A stretch of 64,000 bases of DNA from positions 434,001 to 498,000 of the forward strand of contig JASKMD010000025.1 of assembly GCA_030144725.1 (NCBI GenBank), written 5' to 3'. Below are positions 33,701-44,377 of the stretch, in pieces. The notes under the pieces were generated by a model. It was not told the DNA's origin. It made no database searches and saw only the letters and a list, made by a program, of their open reading frames with translations. The first letter of the stretch is position 1; each line of letters begins with the position of its first letter. The stretch is from Haematococcus lacustris (Eukaryota > Chlorophyta > Chlorophyceae > Chlamydomonadales > Haematococcaceae). A program made the position numbers and the translations under genes.

Positions 33701-35973
33701 ACAGCCAGCTGGTCATGCAAGGCTGTAGCGGTCAGGGCTGGCAGGTGGTGGTGGGGCTGGGCGCCATGTCTATCGTCAGCCTGCATGTCAGCATGGTTTG
33801 TTGGCATCTCTGTGACAGCCAGCTGGTCATGCAAGTCTATAGCGGTCAGGGCTGGCAGGTGTTGGTGGGGCTGGGCGCCATGTCTATTGTCAGCCTGCAT
33901 GTCAGCATGGTTTGTTGGCATCGCTGTGACAGCCAGCTGGTCATGCAAGGCTGTAGCGGTCAGGGCTGGCAGGTGGTGGTGGGGCTGGGCGCCATGTCTG
34001 TCGTCAGCCTGCATGTCAGCATGGTTTGTTGGCATCTCTGTGACAGCCAGCTGGTCATGCAAGGCTGTAGCGGTCAGGGCTGGCAGGTGGTGGTGGGGCT
34101 GGGCGCCATGTCTATTGTCAGCCTGCATGTCAGCATGGTTTGTTGGCATCGCTGTGACAGCCAGCTGGTCATGCAAGGCTGTAGCGGTCAGGGCTGGCAG
34201 GTGGTGGTGGGGCTGGGCGCCATGTCTATCGTCAGCCTGCATGTCAGCATGGTTTGTTGGCATCTCTGTGACAGCCAGCTGGTCATGCAAGGCTGTAGCG
34301 GTCAGGGCTGGCAGGTGGTGGTGGGGCTGGGCGCCATGTCTATCGTCAGCCTGCATGTCAGCATGGTTTGTTGGCATCTCTGTGACAGCCAGCTGGTCAT
34401 GCAAGTCTATAGCGGTCAGGGCTGGCAGGTGTTGGTGGGGCTGGGCGCCATGTCTATTGTCAGCCTGCATGTCAGCATGGTTTGTTGGCATCGCTGTGAC
34501 AGCCAGCTGGTCATGCAAGGCTGTAGCGGTCAGGGCTGGCAGGTGGTGGTGGGGCTGGGCGCCATGTCTATTGTCAGCCTGCATGTTAGCATGGTTTGTT
34601 GGCATCGCTCTGACAGCCAGCTGGTCATGCAAGGCTGTAGCGGTCAGGGCTGGCAGGTGGTGGTGGGGCTGGGCGCCATGTCTATCGTCAGCCTGCATGT
34701 CAGCATGGTTTGTTGGCATCTCTGTGACAGCCAGCTGGTCATGCAAGTCTATAGCGGTCAGGGCTGGCAGGTGTTGGTGGGGCTGGGCGCCATGTCTATT
34801 GTCAGCCTGCATGTCAGCATGGTTTGTTGGCATCGCTGTGACAGCCAGCTGGTCATGCAAGGCTGTAGCGGTCAGGGCTGGCAGGTGGTGGTGGGGCTGG
34901 GCGCCATGTCTATTGTCAGCCTGCATGTCAGCATGGTTTGTTGGCATCGCTGTGACAGCCAGCTGGTCATGCAAGGCTGTAGCGGTCAGGGCTGGCAGGT
35001 GGTGGTGGGGCTGGGCGCCATGTCTATCGTCAGCCTGCATGTTAGCATGGTTTGTTGGCATCGCTGTGACAGCCAGCTGGTCATGCAAGGCTGTAGCGGT
35101 CAGGGCTGGCAGGTGGTGGTGGGGCTGGGCGCCATGTCTATTGTCAGCCTGCATGTTAGCATGGTTTGTTGGCATCGCTCTGACAGCCAGCTGGTCATGC
35201 AAGGCTGTAGCGGTCAGGGCTGGCAGGTGGTGGTGGGGCTGGGCGCCATGTCTATTGTCAGCCTGCATGTCAGCATGGTTTGTTGGCATCGCTGTGACAG
35301 CCAGCTGGTCATGCAAGGCTGTAGCGGTCAGGGCTGGCAGGTGGTGGTGGGGCTGGGCGCCATGTCTATCGTCAGCCTGCATGTCAGCATGGTTTGTTGG
35401 CATCTCTGTGACAGCCAGCTGGTCATGCAAGTCTATAGCGGTCAGGGCTGGCAGGTGTTGGTGGGGCTGGGCGCCATGTCTATTGTCAGCCTGCATGTCA
35501 GCATGGTTTGTTGGCATCGCTGTGACAGCCAGCTGGTCATGCAAGGCTGTAGCGGTCAGGGCTGGCAGGTGGTGGTGGGGCTGGGCGCCATGTCTATTGT
35601 CAGCCTGCATGTTAGCATGGTTTGTTGGCATCGCTCTGACAGCCAGCTGGTCATGCAAGGCTGTAGCGGTCAGGGCTGGCAGGTGGTGGTGGGGCTGGGC
35701 GCCATGTCTATTGTCAGCCTGCATGTCAGCATGGTTTGTTGGCATCGCTGTGACAGCCAGCTGGTCATGCAAGGCTGTAGCGGTCAGGGCTGGCAGGTGG
35801 TGGTGGGGCTGGGCGCCATGTCTATCGTCAGCCTGCATGTCAGCATGGTTTGTTGGCATCTCTGTGACAGCCAGCTGGTCATGCAAGGCTGTAGCGGTCA
35901 GGGCTGGCAGGTGGTGGTGGGGCTGGGCGCCATGTCTATTGTCAGCCTGCATGTTAGCATGGTTTGTTGGCAT
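29776..35973 (-). CDS. Repeat-rich 2A/Josephin-like open frame (transposon-type polyprotein, probably degenerate)
   Basis: A 2,065-codon minus-strand frame. The first ~1,440 residues are 38-residue repeats with MPTNHADMQADNRHGAQPHH and HLPALTATALHDQLAVTA parts. A non-repeat domain follows (31640-30540): a basic stretch with a hydrophobic segment (YLVCFLTWIMII), then ISWLLLAAGDIEENPGP, a 2A ribosome-skipping motif (30805-30831). Next comes HFEQQVASHCQIHALNMAAG, which matches the Josephin active-site pattern Q..S.C..H.LN. About 80 residues later the 38-residue repeats resume and run to the stop. Only the Cys-containing half of a Josephin fold is visible. The frame's start inside the array is set by a single TAG at 35989-35991 and is arbitrary. 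2A motifs of the LLL..GDVE.NPGP type are known from non-LTR retrotransposons; no reverse transcriptase is present here. Confidence 0.45.
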   Translation of the reverse strand: MPTNHANMQADNRHGAQPHHHLPALTATALHDQLAVTEMPTNHADMQADDRHGAQPHHHLPALTATALHDQLAVTAMPTNHADMQADNRHGAQPHHHLPALTATALHDQLAVRAMPTNHANMQADNRHGAQPHHHLPALTATALHDQLAVTAMPTNHADMQADNRHGAQPHQHLPALTAIDLHDQLAVTEMPTNHADMQADDRHGAQPHHHLPALTATALHDQLAVTAMPTNHADMQADNRHGAQPHHHLPALTATALHDQLAVRAMPTNHANMQADNRHGAQPHHHLPALTATALHDQLAVTAMPTNHANMQADDRHGAQPHHHLPALTATALHDQLAVTAMPTNHADMQADNRHGAQPHHHLPALTATALHDQLAVTAMPTNHADMQADNRHGAQPHQHLPALTAIDLHDQLAVTEMPTNHADMQADDRHGAQPHHHLPALTATALHDQLAVRAMPTNHANMQADNRHGAQPHHHLPALTATALHDQLAVTAMPTNHADMQADNRHGAQPHQHLPALTAIDLHDQLAVTEMPTNHADMQADDRHGAQPHHHLPALTATALHDQLAVTEMPTNHADMQADDRHGAQPHHHLPALTATALHDQLAVTAMPTNHADMQADNRHGAQPHHHLPALTATALHDQLAVTEMPTNHADMQADDRHGAQPHHHLPALTATALHDQLAVTAMPTNHADMQADNRHGAQPHQHLPALTAIDLHDQLAVTEMPTNHADMQADDRHGAQPHHHLPALTATALHDQLAVTAMPTNHADMQADNRHGAQPHQHLPALTAIDLHDQLAVTEMPTNHADMQADDRHGAQPHHHLPALTATALHDQLAVTEMPTNHADMQADDRHGAQPHHHLPALTATALHDQLAVTAMPTNHANMQADNRHGAQPHHHLPALTATALHDQLDVTEMPTNHADMQADDRHGAQPHHHLPALTATALHDQLAVTAMPTNHADMQADNRHGAQPHHHLPALTATALHDQLAVRAMPTNHANMQADNRHGAQPHHHLPALTATALHDQLAVTAMPTNHADMQADNRHGAQPHQHLPALTAIDLHDQLAVTEMPTNHADMQADDRHGAQPHHHLPALTATALHDQLAVTAMPTNHADMQADNRHGAQPHHHLPALTATALHDQLAVRAMPTNHANMQADNRHGAQPHHHLPALTATALHDQLAVRAMPTNHANMQADNRHGAQPHHHLPALTATALHDQLAVTEMPTNHADMQADNRHGAQPHHHLPALTATALHDQLAVTAMPTNHANMQADDRHGAQPHHHLPALTATALHDQLAVTAMPTNHADMQADNRHGAQPHHHLPALTATALHDQLAVRAMPTNHANMQADNRHGAQPHHHLPALTATALHDQLAVTEMPTNHADMQADNRHGAQPHHHLPALTATALHDQLAVTAMPTNHANMQADNRHGAQPHHHLPALTATALHDQLAVTEMLGTTLHDFHADLMPRTRYPHTHSNQPEDEQLNEQPRPTQGITLHAVHADLLYHHLPGLTAMPEANQQPQHDANMLGARTISQRMVPETNITEAPWLCTYSDNMEPQYTIIIPMPNPPFGHPNWKPTQQKDTDRQTIAYLVCFLTWIMIIMKRNEPTYTHAKSKQCLKKQRKTLAKLNASLHTTTYNWLLGIDGTLQRATTITRLTNTTCTYLKGNNSGRTIRAIQYNTTLQAYMTYYLNPNIISNPTWNMAISKYMARCIYISWLLLAAGDIEENPGPDGLHFEQQVASHCQIHALNMAAGHSWLTNQELANFHTSELHARRGDQRTMWALARDEQGACNDTVINLYLMSHYGLNTHTVAHLRTRSDWSTRNHLPALTATALHDQLAVTAMPTNHANMQADNRHGAQPHHHLPALTATALHDQLAVTEMPTNHADMQADDRHGAQPHHHLPALTATALHDLLAVTEMPTNHADIQANNRHGAQPHHHLPALTATALHDQLAVTEMPTNHADMQADDRHGAQPHHHLPALTATALHDQLAVTAMPTNHADIQANNRHGAQPHHHLPALTATALHDQLAVTAMPTNHADIQANNRHGAQPHHHLPPHTHSAVNPVQSDRSHR
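30540..31640 (-). mobile_element. 2A/Josephin-like coding block, complete copy
   Basis: This is the non-repeat part of the long minus-strand frame, between the 114-bp arrays on both sides. At its 5' edge (near 31450-31640) it contains diverged relatives of the monomer (TLHDFHADL, TLHAVHADLLYHHLPGLTAM), so the satellite unit appears to derive from this protein. The second copy at 43904-44377 lacks the upstream half. Confidence 0.65.
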
Positions 35974-38900
35974 CGCTGTGACAGCCAGCTAGTCATGCAA
36001 GGCTGTAGCGGTCAGGGCTGGCAGGTGGTGGTGGGGCTGGGCGCCATGTCTATTGTCAGCCTGCATGTCAGCATGGTTTGTTGGCATCTCTGTGACAGCC
36101 AGCTGGTCATGCAAGGCTGTAGCGGTCAGGGCTGGCAGGTGGTGGTGGGGCTGGGCGCCATGTCTATTGTCAGCCTGCATGTTAGCATGGTTTGTTGGCA
36201 TCGCTCTGACAGCCAGCTGGTCATGCAAGGCTGTAGCGGTCAGGGCTGGCAGGTGGTGGTGGGGCTGGGCGCCATGTCTATTGTCAGCCTGCATGTCAGC
36301 ATGGTTTGTTGGCATCGCTGTGACAGCCAGCTGGTCATGCAAGTCTGTAGCGGTCAGGGCTGGCAGGTGGTGGTGGGGCTGGGCGCCATGTCTATCGTCA
36401 GCCTGCATGTTAGCATGGTTTGTTGGCATCGCTGTGACAGCCAGCTGGTCATGCAAGGCTGTAGCGGTCAGGGCTGGCAGGTGGTGGTGGGGCTGGGCGC
36501 CATGTCTATTGTCAGCCTGCATGTTAGCATGGTTTGTTGGCATCGCTCTGACAGCCAGCTGGTCATGCAAGGCTGTAGCGGTCAGGGCTGGCAGGTGGTG
36601 GTGGGGCTGGGCGCCATGTCTATTGTCAGCCTGCATGTCAGCATGGTTTGTTGGCATCGCTGTGACAGCCAGCTGGTCATGCAAGGCTGTAGCGGTCAGG
36701 GCTGGCAGGTGGTGGTGGGGCTGGGCGCCATGTCTATCGTCAGCCTGCATGTCAGCATGGTTTGTTGGCATCTCTGTGACAGCCAGCTGGTCATGCAAGT
36801 CTATAGCGGTCAGGGCTGGCAGGTGTTGGTGGGGCTGGGCGCCATGTCTATTGTCAGCCTGCATGTCAGCATGGTTTGTTGGCATCGCTGTGACAGCCAG
36901 CTGGTCATGCAAGGCTGTAGCGGTCAGGGCTGGCAGGTGGTGGTGGGGCTGGGCGCCATGTCTATTGTCAGCCTGCATGTTAGCATGGTTTGTTGGCATC
37001 GCTCTGACAGCCAGCTGGTCATGCAAGGCTGTAGCGGTCAGGGCTGGCAGGTGGTGGTGGGGCTGGGCGCCATGTCTATCGTCAGCCTGCATGTCAGCAT
37101 GGTTTGTTGGCATCTCTGTGACAGCCAGCTGGTCATGCAAGTCTATAGCGGTCAGGGCTGGCAGGTGTTGGTGGGGCTGGGCGCCATGTCTATTGTCAGC
37201 CTGCATGTCAGCATGGTTTGTTGGCATCGCTGTGACAGCCAGCTGGTCATGCAAGGCTGTAGCGGTCAGGGCTGGCAGGTGGTGGTGGGGCTGGGCGCCA
37301 TGTCTATTGTCAGCCTGCATGTTAGCATGGTTTGTTGGCATCGCTCTGACAGCCAGCTGGTCATGCAAGGCTGTAGCGGTCAGGGCTGGCAGGTGGTGGT
37401 GGGGCTGGGCGCCATGTCTATCGTCAGCCTGCATGTCAGCATGGTTTGTTGGCATCTCTGTGACAGCCAGCTGGTCATGCAAGTCTATAGCGGTCAGGGC
37501 TGGCAGGTGTTGGTGGGGCTGGGCGCCATGTCTATTGTCAGCCTGCATGTCAGCATGGTTTGTTGGCATCGCTGTGACAGCCAGCTGGTCATGCAAGGCT
37601 GTAGCGGTCAGGGCTGGCAGGTGGTGGTGGGGCTGGGCGCCATGTCTATTGTCAGCCTGCATGTCAGCATGGTTTGTTGGCATCGCTGTGACAGCCAGCT
37701 GGTCATGCAAGGCTGTAGCGGTCAGGGCTGGCAGGTGGTGGTGGGGCTGGGCGCCATGTCTATCGTCAGCCTGCATGTTAGCATGGTTTGTTGGCATCGC
37801 TGTGACAGCCAGCTGGTCATGCAAGGCTGTAGCGGTCAGGGCTGGCAGGTGGTGGTGGGGCTGGGCGCCATGTCTATTGTCAGCCTGCATGTCAGCATGG
37901 TTTGTTGGCATCGCTGTGACAGCCAGCTGGTCATGCAAGGCTGTAGCGGTCAGGGCTGGCAGGTGGTGGTGGGGCTGGGCGCCATGTCTATCGTCAGCCT
38001 GCATGTCAGCATGGTTTGTTGGCATCTCTGTGACAGCCAGCTGGTCATGCAAGGCTGTAGCGGTCAGGGCTGGCAGGTGGTGGTGGGGCTGGGCGCCATG
38101 TCTATCGTCAGCCTGCATGTTAGCATGGTTTGTTGGCATCGCTCTGACAGCCAGCTGGTCATGCAAGGCTGTAGCGGTCAGGGCTGGCAGGTGGTGGTGG
38201 GGCTGGGCGCCATGTCTATTGTCAGCCTGCATGTCAGCATGGTTTGTTGGCATCGCTGTGACAGCCAGCTGGTCATGCAAGGCTGTAGCGGTCAGGGCTG
38301 GCAGGTGGTGGTGGGGCTGGGCGCCATGTCTATCGTCAGCCTGCATGTCAGCATGGTTTGTTGGCATCTCTGTGACAGCCAGCTGGTCATGCAAGGCTGT
38401 AGCGGTCAGGGCTGGCAGGTGGTGGTGGGGCTGGGCGCCATGTCTATCGTCAGCCTGCATGTTAGCATGGTTTGTTGGCATCGCTCTGACAGCCAGCTGG
38501 TCATGCAAGGCTGTAGCGGTCAGGGCTGGCAGGTGGTGGTGGGGCTGGGCGCCATGTCTATTGTCAGCCTGCATGTCAGCATGGTTTGTTGGCATCGCTG
38601 TGACAGCCAGCTGGTCATGCAAGGCTGTAGCGGTCAGGGCTGGCAGGTGGTGGTGGGGCTGGGCGCCATGTCTATCGTCAGCCTGCATGTCAGCATGGTT
38701 TGTTGGCATCTCTGTGACAGCCAGCTGGTCATGCAAGTCTATAGCGGTCAGGGCTGGCAGGTGTTGGTGGGGCTGGGCGCCATGTCTATTGTCAGCCTGC
38801 ATGTCAGCATGGTTTGTTGGCATCGCTGTGACAGCCAGCTGGTCATGCAAGGCTGTAGCGGTCAGGGCTGGCAGGTGGTGGTGGGGCTGGGCGCCATGTC

Positions 38901-41900
38901 TATTGTCAGCCTGCATGTTAGCATGGTTTGTTGGCATCGCTCTGACAGCCAGCTGGTCATGCAAGGCTGTAGCGGTCAGGGCTGGCAGGTGGTGGTGGGG
39001 CTGGGCGCCATGTCTATCGTCAGCCTGCATGTCAGCATGGTTTGTTGGCATCTCTGTGACAGCCAGCTGGTCATGCAAGGCTGTAGCGGTCAGGGCTGGC
39101 AGGTGGTGGTGGGGCTGGGCGCCATGTCTATTGTCAGCCTGCATGTCAGCATGGTTTGTTGGCATCTCTGTGACAGCCAGCTGGTCATGCAAGGCTGTAG
39201 CGGTCAGGGCTGGCAGGTGGTGGTGGGGCTGGGCGCCATGTCTATTGTCAGCCTGCATGTTAGCATGGTTTGTTGGCATCGCTCTGACAGCCAGCTGGTC
39301 ATGCAAGGCTGTAGCGGTCAGGGCTGGCAGGTGGTGGTGGGGCTGGGCGCCATGTCTATTGTCAGCCTGCATGTCAGCATGGTTTGTTGGCATCGCTGTG
39401 ACAGCCAGCTGGTCATGCAAGGCTGTAGCGGTCAGGGCTGGCAGGTGGTGGTGGGGCTGGGCGCCATGTCTATCGTCAGCCTGCATGTTAGCATGGTTTG
39501 TTGGCATCTCTGTGACAGCCAGCTGGTCATGCAAGGCTGTAGCGGTCAGGGCTGGCAGGTGGTGGTGGGGCTGGGCGCCATGTCTATTGTCAGCCTGCAT
39601 GTTAGCATGGTTTGTTGGCATCGCTCTGACAGCCAGCTGGTCATGCAAGGCTGTAGCGGTCAGGGCTGGCAGGTGGTGGTGGGGCTGGGCGCCATGTCTA
39701 TTGTCAGCCTGCATGTCAGCATGGTTTGTTGGCATCGCTGTGACAGCCAGCTGGTCATGCAAGTCTGTAGCGGTCAGGGCTGGCAGGTGGTGGTGGGGCT
39801 GGGCGCCATGTCTATCGTCAGCCTGCATGTTAGCATGGTTTGTTGGCATCGCTGTGACAGCCAGCTGGTCATGCAAGGCTGTAGCGGTCAGGGCTGGCAG
39901 GTGGTGGTGGGGCTGGGCGCCATGTCTATTGTCAGCCTGCATGTTAGCATGGTTTGTTGGCATCGCTCTGACAGCCAGCTGGTCATGCAAGGCTGTAGCG
40001 GTCAGGGCTGGCAGGTGGTGGTGGGGCTGGGCGCCATGTCTATTGTCAGCCTGCATGTCAGCATGGTTTGTTGGCATCGCTGTGACAGCCAGCTGGTCAT
40101 GCAAGGCTGTAGCGGTCAGGGCTGGCAGGTGGTGGTGGGGCTGGGCGCCATGTCTATCGTCAGCCTGCATGTCAGCATGGTTTGTTGGCATCTCTGTGAC
40201 AGCCAGCTGGTCATGCAAGTCTATAGCGGTCAGGGCTGGCAGGTGTTGGTGGGGCTGGGCGCCATGTCTATTGTCAGCCTGCATGTCAGCATGGTTTGTT
40301 GGCATCGCTGTGACAGCCAGCTGGTCATGCAAGGCTGTAGCGGTCAGGGCTGGCAGGTGGTGGTGGGGCTGGGCGCCATGTCTATTGTCAGCCTGCATGT
40401 CAGCATGGTTTGTTGGCATCGCTGTGACAGCCAGCTGGTCATGCAAGGCTGTAGCGGTCAGGGCTGGCAGGTGGTGGTGGGGCTGGGCGCCATGTCTATC
40501 GTCAGCCTGCATGTCAGCATGGTTTGTTGGCATCTCTGTGACAGCCAGCTGGTCATGCAAGGCTGTAGCGGTCAGGGCTGGCAGGTGGTGGTGGGGCTGG
40601 GCGCCATGTCTATTGTCAGCCTGCATGTTAGCATGGTTTGTTGGCATCGCTCTGACAGCCAGCTGGTCATGCAAGGCTGTAGCGGTCAGGGCTGGCAGGT
40701 GGTGGTGGGGCTGGGCGCCATGTCTATTGTCAGCCTGCATGTCAGCATGGTTTGTTGGCATCGCTGTGACAGCCAGCTGGTCATGCAAGGCTGTAGCGGT
40801 CAGGGCTGGCAGGTGGTGGTGGGGCTGGGCGCCATGTCTATCGTCAGCCTGCATGTCAGCATGGTTTGTTGGCATCTCTGTGACAGCCAGCTGGTCATGC
40901 AAGTCTATAGCGGTCAGGGCTGGCAGGTGTTGGTGGGGCTGGGCGCCATGTCTATTGTCAGCCTGCATGTCAGCATGGTTTGTTGGCATCGCTGTGACAG
41001 CCAGCTGGTCATGCAAGGCTGTAGCGGTCAGGGCTGGCAGGTGGTGGTGGGGCTGGGCGCCATGTCTATTGTCAGCCTGCATGTTAGCATGGTTTGTTGG
41101 CATCGCTCTGACAGCCAGCTGGTCATGCAAGGCTGTAGCGGTCAGGGCTGGCAGGTGGTGGTGGGGCTGGGCGCCATGTCTTTCGTCAGCCTGCATGTCA
41201 GCATGGTTTGTTGGCATCTCTGTGACAGCCAGCTGGTCATGCAAGTCTATAGCGGTCAGGGCTGGCAGGTGTTGGTGGGGCTGGGCGCCATGTCTATTGT
41301 CAGCCTGCATGTCAGCATGGTTTGTTGGCATCGCTGTGACAGCCAGCTGGTCATGCAAGGCTGTAGCGGTCAGGGCTGGCAGGTGGTGGTGGGGCTGGGC
41401 GCCATGTCTATCGTCAGCCTGCATGTTAGCATGGTTTGTTGGCATCGCTGTGACAGCCAGCTGGTCATGCAAGGCTGTAGCGGTCAGGGCTGGCAGGTGG
41501 TGGTGGGGCTGGGCGCCATGTCTATTGTCAGCCTGCATGTTAGCATGGTTTGTTGGCATCGCTCTGACAGCCAGCTGGTCATGCAAGGCTGTAGCGGTCA
41601 GGGCTGGCAGGTGGTGGTGGGGCTGGGCGCCATGTCTATTGTCAGCCTGCATGTCAGCATGGTTTGTTGGCATCGCTGTGACAGCCAGCTGGTCATGCAA
41701 GGCTGTAGCGGTCAGGGCTGGCAGGTGGTGGTGGGGCTGGGCGCCATGTCTATCGTCAGCCTGCATGTCAGCATGGTTTGTTGGCATCTCTGTGACAGCC
41801 AGCTGGTCATGCAAGTCTATAGCGGTCAGGGCTGGCAGGTGTTGGTGGGGCTGGGCGCCATGTCTATTGTCAGCCTGCATGTCAGCATGGTTTGTTGGCA

Positions 41901-43903
41901 TCGCTGTGACAGCCAGCTGGTCATGCAAGGCTGTAGCGGTCAGGGCTGGCAGGTGGTGGTGGGGCTGGGCGCCATGTCTATTGTCAGCCTGCATGTTAGC
42001 ATGGTTTGTTGGCATCGCTCTGACAGCCAGCTGGTCATGCAAGGCTGTAGCGGTCAGGGCTGGCAGGTGGTGGTGGGGCTGGGCGCCATGTCTATTGTCA
42101 GCCTGCATGTCAGCATGGTTTGTTGGCATCGCTGTGACAGCCAGCTGGTCATGCAAGGCTGTAGCGGTCAGGGCTGGCAGGTGGTGGTGGGGCTGGGCGC
42201 CATGTCTATCGTCAGCCTGCATGTCAGCATGGTTTGTTGGCATCTCTGTGACAGCCAGCTGGTCATGCAAGGCTGTAGCGGTCAGGGCTGGCAGGTGGTG
42301 GTGGGGCTGGGCGCCATGTCTATTGTCAGCCTGCATGTTAGCATGGTTTGTTGGCATCGCTCTGACAGCCAGCTGGTCATGCAAGGCTGTAGCGGTCAGG
42401 GCTGGCAGGTGGTGGTGGGGCTGGGCGCCATGTCTATTGTCAGCCTGCATGTCAGCATGGTTTGTTGACATCGCTGTGACAGCCAGCTGGTCATGCAAGG
42501 CTGTAGCGGTCAGGGCTGGCAGGTGGTGGTGGGGCTGGGCGCCATGTCTATCGTCAGCCTGCATGTCAGCATGGTTTGTTGGCATCTCTGTGACAGCCAG
42601 CTGGTCATGCAAGTCTATAGCGGTCAGGGCTGGCAGGTGTTGGTGGGGCTGGGCGCCATGTCTATTGTCAGCCTGCATGTCAGCATGGTTTGTTGGCATC
42701 GCTGTGACAGCCAGCTGGTCATGCAAGGCTGTAGCGGTCAGGGCTGGCAGGTGGTGGTGGGGCTGGGCGCCATGTCTATTGTCAGCCTGCATGTTAGCAT
42801 GGTTTGTTGGCATCGCTCTGACAGCCAGCTGGTCATGCAAGGCTGTAGCGGTCAGGGCTGGCAGGTGGTGGTGGGGCTGGGCGCCATGTCTATTGTCAGC
42901 CTGCATGTCAGCATGGTTTGTTGGCATCGCTGTGACAGCCAGCTGGTCATGCAAGGCTGTAGCGGTCAGGGCTGGCAGGTGGTGGTGGGGCTGGGCGCCA
43001 TGTCTATCGTCAGCCTGCATGTCAGCATGGTTTGTTGGCATCTCTGTGACAGCCAGCTGGTCATGCAAGTCTATAGCGGTCAGGGCTGGCAGGTGTTGGT
43101 GGGGCTGGGCGCCATGTCTATTGTCAGCCTGCATGTCAGCATGGTTTGTTGGCATCGCTGTGACAGCCAGCTGGTCATGCAAGGCTGTAGCGGTCAGGGC
43201 TGGCAGGTGGTGGTGGGGCTGGGCGCCATGTCTATTGTCAGCCTGCATGTCAGCATGGTTTGTTGGCATCTCTGTGACAGCCAGCTGGTCATGCAAGGCT
43301 GTAGCGGTCAGGGCTGGCAGGTGGTGGTGGGGCTGGGCGCCATGTCTATTGTCAGCCTGCATGTCAGCATGGTTTGTTGGCATCGCTGTGACAGCCAGCT
43401 GGTCATGCAAGGCTGTAGCGGTCAGGGCTGGCAGGTGGTGGTGGGGCTGGGCGCCATGTCTATTGTCAGCCTGCATGTCAGCATGGTTTGTTGGCATCTC
43501 TGTGACAGCCAGCTGGTCATGCAAGGCTGTAGCGGTCAGGGCTGGCAGGTGGTGGTGGGGCTGGGCGCCATGTCTATTGTTAGCCTGGATGTCAGCATGG
43601 TTAGTTGGCATCTCTGTGACAGCCAGCAGGTCATGCAAGGCTGTAGAGGTCAGGGCTGGCAGGTGGTGGTGGGGCTGGGCGCCATGTCTATCGTCAGCCT
43701 GCATGTCAGCATGGTTTGTTGGCATCTCTGTGACAGCGAGCTGGTCATGCAAGGCTGTAGCGGTCAGGGCTGGCAGGTGGTGGTGGGGCTGGGCGCCATG
43801 TCTATTGTCAGCCTGCATGTTAGCATGGTTTGTTGGCATCGCTCTGACAGCCAGCTGGTCATGCAAGGCTGTAGCGGTCAGGGCTGGCAAGTGGTGGCGG
43901 GTT
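31640..43903. repeat. 114-bp (38-codon) satellite, about 107 copies
   Basis: About 12.26 kb of head-to-tail units, for example GGCAGGTGGTGGTGGGGCTG, GGCGCCATGTCTATTGTCAG and GCATGGTTTGTTGGCATCGC. Copies differ at a few fixed sites: TAGCATG/CAGCATG, CATCGC/CATCTC, TGTGAC/TCTGAC, CAAGGCTGTAG/CAAGTCTATAG. The unit length is divisible by three and the unit lacks stops in at least two plus frames and one minus frame. Single G-to-A changes break the minus frame at 35989-35991 and one plus frame at 42466-42468. The minus frame is the one continuous with the 2A block. Confidence 0.98.
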
Positions 43904-44377
43904 GACCAATCACTCCGTGTGCGCAGGTGCGCCACTGTGTGTGTGTGTTAAGGCCGTAGTGTGACATAAGGTAGAGGTTAATGACTGTGTCATTGCATGC
44001 GCCTTGCTCGTCTCTGGCTAAGGCCCACATTGTGCGTTGGTCCCCGCGTCGCGCGTGTAGCTCAGACGTGTGGAAGTTGGCCAGTTCTTGGTTAGTGAGC
44101 CACGAGTGTCCTGCCGCCATGTTCAGGGCATGTATTTGGCAGTGTGAGGCTACCTGTTGCTCGAAGTGCAGGCCATCGGGGCCTGGGTTCTCCTCAATGT
44201 CTCCCGCTGCCAGCAGGAGCCAGCTAATGTATATGCATCTTGCCATGTATTTACTTATGGCCATGTTCCATGTGGGGTTGCTAATGATGTTAGGGTTGAG
44301 GTAGTACGTCATGTAGGCTTGGAGTGTAGTGTTGTACTGTATGGCCCTGATAGTCCTTCCACTATTGTGTCCCTTGA
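43904..44377 (-). pseudogene. 2A/Josephin-like coding block, truncated second copy
   Basis: Repeats 30538-30990 almost base for base, including the 2A core (44178-44204) and the protease Cys region. It has a 2-bp insertion in a TG run near 43945 that throws the downstream repeats out of frame. Upstream it stops abruptly at the (GGGCA)n satellite (CCCTTGAGG junction), losing the N-terminal half. Confidence 0.75.

Noticed and set aside
31640..43903. CRISPR array
   Set aside because: The 114-bp units are contiguous with no unique spacers, and the context is eukaryotic.
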